Part shown: positions 35,103 to 44,660 of the stretch, in pieces | How positions within the stretch are numbered: the first letter of the stretch is position 1 | Layout: each line of letters starts with the position of its first letter | Source of the DNA: Oscillospiraceae bacterium | GTDB taxonomy: Bacteria; Bacillota; Clostridia; UMGS1810 | Length of the DNA stretch: 64,000 nucleotides | Direction: 5' to 3' | NCBI GenBank assembly: GCA_015068825.1 | Contig: SVJU01000001.1 | Coordinates: 216,432-280,431, forward strand | The notes under the pieces: model-generated | Seen by the model: only the letters and a program-made list of their open reading frames with translations | What the model was told of the DNA's origin: nothing | Database searches by the model: none | Program-made: the position numbers and the translations under genes

Positions 35103-36884
35103 ATGATGAAGATTTTTTCTGGAATTGAGTTGGGAAGTGTAGTATTCCCTGTGTTAACATTTATTGGCGGACTTGCAATGTTTCTCTTTGGTATGAGTGT
35201 AATGGGCGATGCGCTTGAAAAAAAGTCTGGCGGAAAGCTTGAAGGCATTTTACAAAGATTAACATCTAATAAGTATAAAGGTCTTCTTCTGGGACTTTTA
35301 GTAACAGCAGTTATTCAGTCCTCATCGGCTACAACGGTTATGGTTGTAGGTTTTGTAAACTCTGGTATTATGCAGCTTAGTCAGGCTATTGGAGTAATTT
35401 TTGGTGCAAATATAGGTACAACAATAACATCTTGGATTTTAAGCTTGTCGGGCATTTCAAGTGACAACTTTTTTATGACACTTTTAAAACCGTCATCTTT
35501 TTCACCCATACTTGCGCTTATTGGTATAGTATATTATTCGTTTGTAAAGGATGCAAAGAAAAAAGATGTTGGAGCAATTCTTTTAGGATTTGCAATTCTT
35601 ATGTTCGGTATGGAAACTATGTCTGATACTGTAAAACCTCTTAGTGATGTTCCGGCATTCGGACAGTTTATGCTTATGTTTTCGAACCCCATTCTTGGTA
35701 TTTTAATGGGTGCAATTATTACCGCAATTATTCAGTCATCTTCGGCATCTGTTGGTATTTTACAGGCTTTTGCCGCAACAGGAAGTCTTACATTTTCAAC
35801 TGCAATCCCAATTATTATGGGACAAAATATTGGTACTTGTATTACCGCACTATTGTCATCAATAGGTACGAGTACAAATGCAAAAAGAGCAGCTTTTATA
35901 CACCTTTATTTTAATGTTGTGAGCACAATAATAATAATTGCAGTTTTTTATACGTTAAATACATTTTTGAATTTTGCTTTTCTTGCGATGCCAATTTCGG
36001 CATTTAATATTGCAATTGTGCATTCGCTTTTTAATGTTTTGGCTACCATCATAATGCTTCCTCTTACAAATCTTTTGGAAAAACTTGCCTGTGCTACAAT
36101 AAAAGGTAAAGATGAAGACAGAAAATTTGTTCTTCTTGATGAAAGATTTTTGTCAACACCGTCATTTGCGTTGCAGCAATGTAAAACCTTGATTTATCAG
36201 ATGGCAGATATTGCACAAGGCTCTGTTAATAAAGCAATAGGACTTATTGATAAATATGATGATGATATCGCTAATCAGATTATTGAAGAAGAAAAAGAAA
36301 TTGATACGTATGAAGATAAGCTTGGAACATATCTTGTTGCAGTAAGCAGTAATAATTTAAGCTTTGCAGACAGTAAAGAAGCATCAACACTTCTTCATTG
36401 TATAGGTGATTTTGAAAGAATAGGTGACCATGCTTTAAATATTATGCAGGCTGCTGATGAAATTAATTCAAAAGGCATCGTATTCTCTGATGAGGCGATT
36501 GCAGAAATAAAAACTATGGCATCGGCTGTAAACGACATTGTGATTCTTACAAAAAATGCACTTAAAGAAAAAAGTATGGATCTTGCAGTAAGAGTAGAAC
36601 CTCTTGAACAGGTTGTAGATAAAATGAAACATCTTTTAAAGGCAAAACATATTGACAGACTTCAAAAGGGAGAATGTACAACAAATATGGGATTTGTATT
36701 TTCTGACCTTATAACTAATTTTGAAAGAATTTCGGACCATTGTTCAAATATTGCAGTAAGCCTCATTCAGTCTATGAAAGACGGTATTGAACTTCATAAT
36801 TATTTAAACAGTGTTAAAAATACAGAGAATGCTGAATTTAATAAGCTATATAATGAATACGAAACAAAATATTCTTTAAATTGA
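35103..36884 (+). CDS. Na/Pi cotransporter family protein with C-terminal PhoU-like domain
   Basis: Duplicated QSSSATTVMVVGFVNSG / QSSSASVGILQAFA; GANIGTTIT; PhoU helices. Confidence 0.95.
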   Translation: MMKIFSGIELGSVVFPVLTFIGGLAMFLFGMSVMGDALEKKSGGKLEGILQRLTSNKYKGLLLGLLVTAVIQSSSATTVMVVGFVNSGIMQLSQAIGVIFGANIGTTITSWILSLSGISSDNFFMTLLKPSSFSPILALIGIVYYSFVKDAKKKDVGAILLGFAILMFGMETMSDTVKPLSDVPAFGQFMLMFSNPILGILMGAIITAIIQSSSASVGILQAFAATGSLTFSTAIPIIMGQNIGTCITALLSSIGTSTNAKRAAFIHLYFNVVSTIIIIAVFYTLNTFLNFAFLAMPISAFNIAIVHSLFNVLATIIMLPLTNLLEKLACATIKGKDEDRKFVLLDERFLSTPSFALQQCKTLIYQMADIAQGSVNKAIGLIDKYDDDIANQIIEEEKEIDTYEDKLGTYLVAVSSNNLSFADSKEASTLLHCIGDFERIGDHALNIMQAADEINSKGIVFSDEAIAEIKTMASAVNDIVILTKNALKEKSMDLAVRVEPLEQVVDKMKHLLKAKHIDRLQKGECTTNMGFVFSDLITNFERISDHCSNIAVSLIQSMKDGIELHNYLNSVKNTENAEFNKLYNEYETKYSLN

Positions 36885-36886
36885 TC

Positions 36887-36917
36887 AAAAAGAGCAGTTT
36901 TAAAACTGCTCTTTTTT
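36887..36917. terminator. Rho-independent terminator
   Basis: AAAAGAGCAGTTTT/AAAACTGCTCTTTTTT. Confidence 0.9.
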
Positions 36918-36990
36918 AAATTTATACTTGAAAAAATAAAAATATTAATATATAATCATATGTAATGATTTTTTATAAAGGATTTTTAAA

Positions 36991-37827
36991 ATGGAAAAAT
37001 TGAAAAAATACATAACAATAATTTTAGGCGTTCTTATGGTTGCATTTGCCATAAGTGTTTTTTATACACCCAACAAAATTGTCAGCGGAGGAGTATCGGG
37101 TATATCAACTATTCTTTACTATACGCTTGGCATACAAACAGGTATTTCGTATGCTGTTATAAATATTTCTCTTTTGATTTTAGCATTAAAAAAGCTTGGA
37201 AAAGAATTTGTTTTAAATACTTTGGTGGGGGCAGGGCTTGTTTCGGTTTTTGTTGAAGTTTTTTCGTATATTCCGCCAATAACAGATGATGTGTTTTTAG
37301 CAACAGTTTTTGGTGCGCTTTTTTACGGAATAGGAATTGGTTTAACACTTACCCAGGGCGCATCAACAGGTGGTACAGATATATTAAGCAGACTTTTTCA
37401 AAGCCTCTTTCCACATATAAAAATAGGAAGCCTTCTTCTTGTTGTAGACGCAACTGTTATTTTTGCATCATTTATTATATTTAAGCAATTTGAACTTGCT
37501 CTTTACGGAATTATTGCGCTTTGTATTTCATCGTTTGCTATAAACTGGCTTATTCAAAAGCTCAACATTTCAAAGCTTGCGTTTGTTGTAACTGATAATG
37601 GCGTTGAAATAGCAAAAAGTCTTATATCAAAATCACCAAGGGGAGTAACAATTATTAACGCAACAGGCGGATATACAATGGATAATAAAAATGTTCTTAT
37701 TTGTGCGTTAAAAGAAAGTGAGGCAGAAGCTTTTCAAAAAAGAATTTTAGAAATAGACAAAAATGCTTTTATAATATTTTCCGAATCTTCACAGATTGTC
37801 GGAAACGGTTTTAGGGTGTATAAGTAA
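36991..37827 (+). CDS. YitT family membrane protein (DUF2179)
   Basis: NKIVSGGVSGISTILYY; TQGASTGGTDIL; C-terminal DUF2179. Confidence 0.93.
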   Translation: MEKLKKYITIILGVLMVAFAISVFYTPNKIVSGGVSGISTILYYTLGIQTGISYAVINISLLILALKKLGKEFVLNTLVGAGLVSVFVEVFSYIPPITDDVFLATVFGALFYGIGIGLTLTQGASTGGTDILSRLFQSLFPHIKIGSLLLVVDATVIFASFIIFKQFELALYGIIALCISSFAINWLIQKLNISKLAFVVTDNGVEIAKSLISKSPRGVTIINATGGYTMDNKNVLICALKESEAEAFQKRILEIDKNAFIIFSESSQIVGNGFRVYK

Positions 37828-37829
37828 AA

Positions 37830-38648
37830 TTATACACCCAATTTATTTATAGAAGAGTATTTTTTAGGAGTGATTCCCTTTAGTTTTTTAAAAACTGCCG
37901 CAAAATAATTGCTGTCGTTAAATCCGCATTCGGTTGCAACAAGTGTAATTGGCTTATTTGTTGATACTAAAAGTTTTTCAGCAGCAGTAATTCTTGAAAT
38001 ATTTATGTATTCATTAAGTCCTACGCCTGTTACATTTTTAAATTGTTTTGATAAATGGTTTGGGCTTATTGAATACTTTTTTGAAAGTGAGTTAAGCGAA
38101 AGGTCCTGATTATAGTTTTTTGAAATATACTTTACAATATCCTGAATTACAAGATAAGAACCATTAAGTCTTGTATTGTTTTCTTTTATTCGATATCGGG
38201 AAATGGTTATAATCAGCTGTTTAAAATAAAGCTTTTGCATATCGGTGTAGCCTCTTTGTTTTTTGATGCTTTCTTTTTCTATTTTATTGATAATATCCTC
38301 AATTTTATAAATGTTCTCACCGGAGAATTGAATATATTTATTGTTTATAAGTTCGGTTATATATTCATTTAAATCTTCACCAATAAATTCATCATCAAAA
38401 GAAAATAAAACACGCTCAACATCATAGTTTTCTTCACTGTCGGTTTTGTGAAAAACACCTTTTGGAACAAATATCATATCATATGGAGAAAGTAAGAAAA
38501 TTTCATTTTCAATAAAATATTTTGTTTTTCCCTTTACAAGAAAATAAAGCTCATATTTGTTGTGAAAATGTGCAACCGGCATTCTGTAAGGTTTGTTTCT
38601 TTTGCTCCTGTGAAAAAATTCAATATTATCTTTTGCATATATCGCCAT
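37830..38648 (-). CDS. AraC-family transcriptional regulator
   Basis: PITLVATECGFNDSNYFAAVFKKLKGITPKKY; start moved to MAIYAKD at 38648. Confidence 0.92.
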   Translation of the reverse strand: MAIYAKDNIEFFHRSKRNKPYRMPVAHFHNKYELYFLVKGKTKYFIENEIFLLSPYDMIFVPKGVFHKTDSEENYDVERVLFSFDDEFIGEDLNEYITELINNKYIQFSGENIYKIEDIINKIEKESIKKQRGYTDMQKLYFKQLIITISRYRIKENNTRLNGSYLVIQDIVKYISKNYNQDLSLNSLSKKYSISPNHLSKQFKNVTGVGLNEYINISRITAAEKLLVSTNKPITLVATECGFNDSNYFAAVFKKLKGITPKKYSSINKLGV

Positions 38649-38805
38649 AAAAACACCTCTTTTAAACAATATAACATAAATATTTATAAAAAACAATAAT
38701 ATTTTCTTGTTTTTTGCTAATGTGTATAATATTTTTATAGAAAACAAGATTAATTAGTCTTATAATGCAATTAAAGTATAAAATTGTTTTATGGAGGAAA
38801 ATGAA

Positions 38806-40212
38806 ATGAAGTATAATGGCAAAATGGCAGAAGAAGTAAAAATCGCTTATATTGGCGGTGGCTCAAGAGGTTGGGCATGGGGTCTTATGAGTGACCTTGC
38901 AGAAAATGAAGATATGTCAGGTGATGTATATCTTTATGATATTGATTACGAAGCAGCGCAGCATAACGAAATAATAGGTAATATGTATAATGATTTGGAA
39001 GATGCAAAATCGAAATGGAAGTATCATGCATCAAAAGAGATAAAGGACGCACTTTCAGGTGCAGATTTTGTTGTTATTTCAATCACACCCGGTACATTTG
39101 ACGAAATGCATTCTGATGTTCATACCCCTGAAAAATACGGCATTTATCAATCGGTAGGTGATACATCTGGCCCGGGTGGAATTGTAAGAGCTATGAGATG
39201 TGTACCTATGTATGAAGAAATTGCAGAAAATATTAAAAAATTCTGTCCTGAAGCATGGGTAATAAGCTATACAAATCCAATGACACTTTGCACTAAAACA
39301 CTTTATAGAGTTTTCCCACAAATTAAAGCTTTTGGCTGCTGTCACGAGGTTTTTGGAACACAAAAAGTTCTTGTTCAGGCTCTTGAAACTATTTGTGGTA
39401 TTAAGGTAGAGGACAGGAGCGAAATTAAGGTTAATCCTGTTGCAGTAAACCACTTTACATGGCTTACAGAAGCAAAATATAAAAATATAGATTTATTCCC
39501 TGTGTACGAAAAATTTGCTAAAATGTATGCTGAAACAGGATATACTGAAAATCTTGATAAAAACTGGATGAATAATGTGTTTAAATGTTCACAGAAGGTT
39601 AAATTTGACCTGTTTTTAAGATACGGGTTTATTGCAGCTGCAGGTGACAGACATCTTGCAGAATTCTGCGAGGGAAAATGGTATCTTGAAAGCCCCGAAA
39701 AAGTGAAAGAGTGGGGATTTAGCTTAACTGGTGTTGATTTTAGAAAAGATGAGCTTAAAAAGCGTCTTGAAAAGAGCAGACAATTAAGAAGTGGCGAAAG
39801 AAAAGTAGAAATCAAAGGCACAGGTGAAGAAGGCGTTGAACAGATGAGAGCACTTTTAGGTCTTCGTGAGCTTGTTACAAATGTAAATATTCCAAATATG
39901 GGACAGATTCCAAACCTTCCTTATGGTGCTGTTGTTGAAACAAATGCGGTGTTCAGGGATAATTCAATTACTCCTGTTATGGCAGGTGAAATTCCTATGG
40001 AAATTTATCCTCTTATTTCAAGAATATGCGGTGAGCAGGAACAGCTTGACAAAGCAATTGCAAAAAGAGATGTTGATATGATTTTCAATATTTTTGCAAA
40101 CGACCCGCTTGTAACTTGTAGTTATGATGATGCAAAAAAACTATTTAAAGAAATGGTTAACAATACAAAAGAATATCTTACAATGTATGATTTGAGTGGG
40201 CTTCTTAAATAA
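38806..40212 (+). CDS. Glycoside hydrolase family 4 (NAD-dependent; alpha-glucosidase/alpha-galacturonidase type)
   Basis: IAYIGGGSRGWAWGL Rossmann start; SYTNPMTLCT; GCCHEV motif; NHFTWL. Confidence 0.9.
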   Translation: MKYNGKMAEEVKIAYIGGGSRGWAWGLMSDLAENEDMSGDVYLYDIDYEAAQHNEIIGNMYNDLEDAKSKWKYHASKEIKDALSGADFVVISITPGTFDEMHSDVHTPEKYGIYQSVGDTSGPGGIVRAMRCVPMYEEIAENIKKFCPEAWVISYTNPMTLCTKTLYRVFPQIKAFGCCHEVFGTQKVLVQALETICGIKVEDRSEIKVNPVAVNHFTWLTEAKYKNIDLFPVYEKFAKMYAETGYTENLDKNWMNNVFKCSQKVKFDLFLRYGFIAAAGDRHLAEFCEGKWYLESPEKVKEWGFSLTGVDFRKDELKKRLEKSRQLRSGERKVEIKGTGEEGVEQMRALLGLRELVTNVNIPNMGQIPNLPYGAVVETNAVFRDNSITPVMAGEIPMEIYPLISRICGEQEQLDKAIAKRDVDMIFNIFANDPLVTCSYDDAKKLFKEMVNNTKEYLTMYDLSGLLK

Positions 40213-40233
40213 AATAGATTTGGAGATATAATT

Positions 40234-41937
40234 ATGGGTAGAATGTTTGACGAACATATAGTAAGAAAAATTCAAAATCTTGATGGCTGGTGGGATTTTT
40301 GTATTGACCCTGATGATACAGGTGAAGAAGAAAAATGGTATGAAAATCTTCCAAAGAAAGAAAAAACTTATGTGCCGTCTGTGTGGAATACACAAAAAGA
40401 GCTTATAAAGTATGAGGGAAAAGTCTGGTACGAAAAAAGCTTTTATTCTGATGGCGGAAATTTAAGGTTTTGTTTTGGCGCATGCCTTACAGAAGCAAAG
40501 GTGTGGCTCGACGGCGTTTATTTAGGATATCATTATGGTGGATTTTCACAGTTTGAGTTTATAGCATCAGATGTATATAGTGGTTATCATAAGCTTACAG
40601 TTTGCGTAGACAATCATTTTGATGAGCACTCTATTCCGCAAAGAAAGGTTGACTGGTATCATTATGGTGGCATAACAAGAAGTGTCAGTGTTGAAACACT
40701 TAATGGAATATGTGTTTTGGCAAACAAACTCATATATGAGCTTTCTTCTGATTTAAAAGATGTAACAGGTAAGTTTGATATTGAACTTTATAACAGCGAA
40801 AATACATCTTGCAAAACAAAATTAAATATAAAAACAGACGAAATTGATGTTTTTGAATGTGAAGTTGAACTTAATGCAAAAGAAACAAAAATAATTTCGT
40901 CAGATATTTTTAATTTAAAAAATGTTAAGCTTTGGGATATAAATCTGCCAAATCTTTATAATGTTTATATCACAACCGATACTGATGATTTATTTGACAG
41001 AGTGGGTTTTAGAAAAATAAGTGTTGAGAATAAAAAAGTAATGCTCAATAATAAAGAAATTGAACTTCGTGGTGTAAACAGGCACGAAGAATATCCTGAA
41101 TTTGGTTTTGCATTTCCTAAAACTCTTATAAAAAGAGATGTGGATTTGATTTTGGAAATGGGCTGTAATTCAATAAGAGGCTCACATTATCCAAATATGA
41201 GAGAATTTGTTGATTATCTTGATGAAAACGGAATTTTATTCTGGAGTGAAATTCCAATATGGGGAGTAGGTTTTTCGGAAGAAGCCCTGATGGACGAGGT
41301 GATAATCAACCGCGGATTTGATATGCATAAAGAAATGGTAAAATATTATTATAACCATCCTTCAATAATTATGTGGGGGATGCATAATGAAATTTTAACC
41401 AATGTAAAAGCAGGATATGATATAAGCAAAAAATATTACAAGTATCTTAAAGAAAATGGTGGTAACCGTTTGGTGGTTTATGCATCAAGTCATGCACTAA
41501 CGGATATATGCTTTGAATTTACAGATGTGATTTGTTTAAATGAGTATCAGGGTTGGTATGGCGGAAGTATAGATACCTGGGAAAGCTTTGTTGATAATTT
41601 TGTAGAGTATCGTAATAAACTTGGTTTTGAAAATAAACCTGTTATAATAAGTGAATTTGGTGCTGCGGCAATTTACGGCTGGCATGACAGTGACAAAATC
41701 TGGTGGAGTGAGGAATATCAGGCCGAGCTTATATCACATGCACTTTCTGTGTTCCATTCAAACGAAAATGTTACAGGAAGTTTTATATGGCAGTTTAGCG
41801 ATATGAGAACCTGCAAAGAGGCGGGGATGAATCGTGCAAGAGGATTTAATAACAAAGGCATGGTTAATGAACACAGAAGGCCAAAACTTGCTTTTCATGC
41901 CGCAAAACAAAAGTATAATGAATTTAAAAACGAATAA
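40234..41937 (+). CDS. uidA: GH2 beta-glucuronidase
   Basis: GH2 sandwich; RGVNRHEEYPEFGFA; WGMHNE acid/base; VIISEFGA nucleophile; NNKG (N-x-K) glucuronate-recognition motif. Confidence 0.85.
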   Translation: MGRMFDEHIVRKIQNLDGWWDFCIDPDDTGEEEKWYENLPKKEKTYVPSVWNTQKELIKYEGKVWYEKSFYSDGGNLRFCFGACLTEAKVWLDGVYLGYHYGGFSQFEFIASDVYSGYHKLTVCVDNHFDEHSIPQRKVDWYHYGGITRSVSVETLNGICVLANKLIYELSSDLKDVTGKFDIELYNSENTSCKTKLNIKTDEIDVFECEVELNAKETKIISSDIFNLKNVKLWDINLPNLYNVYITTDTDDLFDRVGFRKISVENKKVMLNNKEIELRGVNRHEEYPEFGFAFPKTLIKRDVDLILEMGCNSIRGSHYPNMREFVDYLDENGILFWSEIPIWGVGFSEEALMDEVIINRGFDMHKEMVKYYYNHPSIIMWGMHNEILTNVKAGYDISKKYYKYLKENGGNRLVVYASSHALTDICFEFTDVICLNEYQGWYGGSIDTWESFVDNFVEYRNKLGFENKPVIISEFGAAAIYGWHDSDKIWWSEEYQAELISHALSVFHSNENVTGSFIWQFSDMRTCKEAGMNRARGFNNKGMVNEHRRPKLAFHAAKQKYNEFKNE

Positions 41938-41946
41938 ATTAATGGG

Positions 41947-43248
41947 GTGATTAAAATATTTACTAAAGTTAATAGAGAAGAAAGAGTAATTCAATTTGGT
42001 GAAGGTGGATTTTTGAGAGGCTTTGTAGACTGGATTTTGCAGATAACAAACGAAAAAACCGATTTTGATGCATCAGTTGTTGTAGTTCAGCCTATTAAAA
42101 ATGGACTTTGCGATAAATTAACAGAGCAAAACTGTGTTTACACTCATATTATGCGTGGCTTAAAAGATTCAAAAGAGGTAGTTGATAAAAAGGTTATAGA
42201 TGTTATTTCGCGCTGTGTAAAGCCCTATGATAACTATGAAGAATATCTTAATCTTGCCAAAAATCCAAATTTCAGATTTGTTGTTTCAAATACAACCGAA
42301 TCGGGAATTGTTTACGAAAAGGATGATAAAATTACCGATGCGCCTCCAAAGTCTTTTCCTGCAAAGGTAACACACCTTTTATATGAAAGATTTAAACTTA
42401 ATCTTAACGGATTTATATTCTTACCGTGCGAGCTTATTGAAAAAAATGGTGAAACATTAAAGAAAATCATTTTAAAATACGCAGACGACTGGAATTTAGG
42501 TGACGAGTTTAAGGCATTTGTAGAAGAAAAAAATATTTTCTGCAATACTTTGGTGGACAGAATTGTAACAGGATATCCAAAAGATGAAAAGATAGATTTG
42601 GGCTATGTGGATAATATGCTAAACACAAGCGAGCTTTTTCACCTATGGGTAATAGAAGGACCAAAAGGCATATTAGAAGAAATTCCTTTTGATAAAACAG
42701 GACTTAACATAATTGTTACTGACAGCCTTGATATGTACAGAACAAGAAAGGTAAGAATTTTAAACGGCGCACATACATCTATGATTCCTTACGCAATGTG
42801 TGAAGGAATTGAAACTGTTAAAGACTGTATGGAAAACGAAAAGATGTTTGATTTTGTTAAAAAGTGTGTGTTTGATGAAATTATTCCTACTCTTGATTTG
42901 CCAAAAGAAGAACTTATATCTTATGCAAATGATGTGTTTGAACGTTTTAATAATCCATTTATAAAGCATCTTTGTGCATCTATTTCGTTAAATTCGGTAA
43001 GTAAATTTAAAGTAAGAGTTTTGCCATCTTTGTTAGAATATATCAAACGAGAAAATAAGATACCGGAAAATCTTGTATTTTCACTTGCAATGCTTATCAA
43101 ATTTTATAAAACATCTACTCCCACAGACGATGCTGATATAATTTCATTTATGAAAGAACAAACAGTAGCCAAAATTCTTGCAAACAAATCTTTCTGGGAT
43201 ACTGATTTAAGCTTTTTATGTGATGAGGTTTTAAAATATGTTGATTAA
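41947..43248 (+). CDS. uxaB: Tagaturonate reductase (mannitol dehydrogenase family)
   Basis: REERVIQFGEGGFLRGFVDW; NTTESGI; RILNGAHTSM; start codon uncertain. Confidence 0.9.
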   Translation: MIKIFTKVNREERVIQFGEGGFLRGFVDWILQITNEKTDFDASVVVVQPIKNGLCDKLTEQNCVYTHIMRGLKDSKEVVDKKVIDVISRCVKPYDNYEEYLNLAKNPNFRFVVSNTTESGIVYEKDDKITDAPPKSFPAKVTHLLYERFKLNLNGFIFLPCELIEKNGETLKKIILKYADDWNLGDEFKAFVEEKNIFCNTLVDRIVTGYPKDEKIDLGYVDNMLNTSELFHLWVIEGPKGILEEIPFDKTGLNIIVTDSLDMYRTRKVRILNGAHTSMIPYAMCEGIETVKDCMENEKMFDFVKKCVFDEIIPTLDLPKEELISYANDVFERFNNPFIKHLCASISLNSVSKFKVRVLPSLLEYIKRENKIPENLVFSLAMLIKFYKTSTPTDDADIISFMKEQTVAKILANKSFWDTDLSFLCDEVLKYVD

Positions 43249-44617
43249 TAAACTTGATAATGTTGAAATAAATCTTGAAAATGGCCATAAATATGCTCTT
43301 TGCGATATAAAGAAAGGTGAGAATATTATAAAATACGGTTCACCTATTGGTCACGCAACAGAAGACATAAAAAAAGGTGAACATATTCACACCCATAATA
43401 TAAAAACCAATCTTTCCGGCAAAAGTGAATATAAATATAACTACAAGGATTATGGTGTTGGAGATGTAGCTACTTCGCTTACCTTTAAAGGTTATGTAAG
43501 AGAAAACGGCGATGTTGGAATCAGAAACGAAATATGGATAATAAATACTGTTGGATGTGTTAATAAAGTTGCTCAAAAATTAGCACAAATTACCGGTGCA
43601 AAATATTTTCCTCATCCGTTTGGATGCTCTCAGCTTGGTGATGACCAAAAGATAACTCAGCTTGTTTTAAAAGGTCTTGTAAATCATCCCAATGCAGCAG
43701 GTGTTCTTGTTTTGGGGTTAGGGTGCGAAAACAACAATATAAAAGAGTTTAAAAAAGTTCTTGGCGATTATAATGAAAAAAGAGTTAAATTTCTTAACTG
43801 TCAGGATTTTGATGATGAAATTGAAGAGGGAATTAAACTTATAGACGAGCTTAAAGAATATGCCTCATCTTTCAAAAGAGAAGATGTAAATATATCAAAG
43901 CTTAAAATAGGCTTAAAATGCGGTGGTAGTGATGGATACAGCGGTATCAGTGCAAATCCTCTTGTGGGAAGCTTGTCTGACAGACTTATTTCTCACGGAG
44001 GAAGCTGTGTTCTTACAGAAGTTCCCGAAATGTTTGGTGCAGAGCATCTTCTTATGGAAAGATGCGAAACAAAAGAGGTATTTGATAAAACAGTTGCTCT
44101 TATAAACAATTTTAAAGATTATTATATTCGCCACAATCAGGTTATATATGAAAATCCATCGCCTGGAAATAAAGAAGGCGGAATTACAACACTTGAGGAA
44201 AAATCACTTGGATGTATTCAAAAAGGCGGGCTTAGCAAAGTTGTTGATGTTATTGATTATGGTGATGCGGTGTCTAAAAACGGTTTATCACTTTTAAATG
44301 GTCCCGGTAATGATATTGTTGCAATTACAAATCTTACTTCAGCAGGTGTTAATATGATACTTTTTACAACAGGAAGAGGAACTCCCGTTGGTGCGCCTGT
44401 TCCAACTGTTAAAATATCAACAAACAAAAATCTTTATGAAAGAAAGAAAAACTGGATTGATTTTGATTCTTCGCCTGTGCTCTCAGAAAAAAGTATGGAT
44501 GAAATGACAGATAAACTTTTAGAATACATAATAAAAGTTGCATCAGGAGAAGAAACAAATAACGAGAAAAATGATTTTCGCGAAATATCAATATTTAAAG
44601 ATGGCGTTACATTATAA
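43238..44617 (+). CDS. uxaA: Altronate dehydratase
   Basis: SAF domain then UxaA: GYVRENGDVGIRNEIWI; GLKCGGSDGYSGISANP; ITTLEEKSLGCIQKGG. Confidence 0.93.
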   Translation: MLINKLDNVEINLENGHKYALCDIKKGENIIKYGSPIGHATEDIKKGEHIHTHNIKTNLSGKSEYKYNYKDYGVGDVATSLTFKGYVRENGDVGIRNEIWIINTVGCVNKVAQKLAQITGAKYFPHPFGCSQLGDDQKITQLVLKGLVNHPNAAGVLVLGLGCENNNIKEFKKVLGDYNEKRVKFLNCQDFDDEIEEGIKLIDELKEYASSFKREDVNISKLKIGLKCGGSDGYSGISANPLVGSLSDRLISHGGSCVLTEVPEMFGAEHLLMERCETKEVFDKTVALINNFKDYYIRHNQVIYENPSPGNKEGGITTLEEKSLGCIQKGGLSKVVDVIDYGDAVSKNGLSLLNGPGNDIVAITNLTSAGVNMILFTTGRGTPVGAPVPTVKISTNKNLYERKKNWIDFDSSPVLSEKSMDEMTDKLLEYIIKVASGEETNNEKNDFREISIFKDGVTL

Positions 44618-44628
44618 ATAAAAATTAA

Positions 44629-44657
44629 ACCCCGAAGATTAATTTCTTCGGGGATAA
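44629..44657. terminator. Terminator between convergent genes
   Basis: CCCCGAAGA-TTAATT-TCTTCGGGG. Confidence 0.85.
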
Positions 44658-44660
44658 TTT

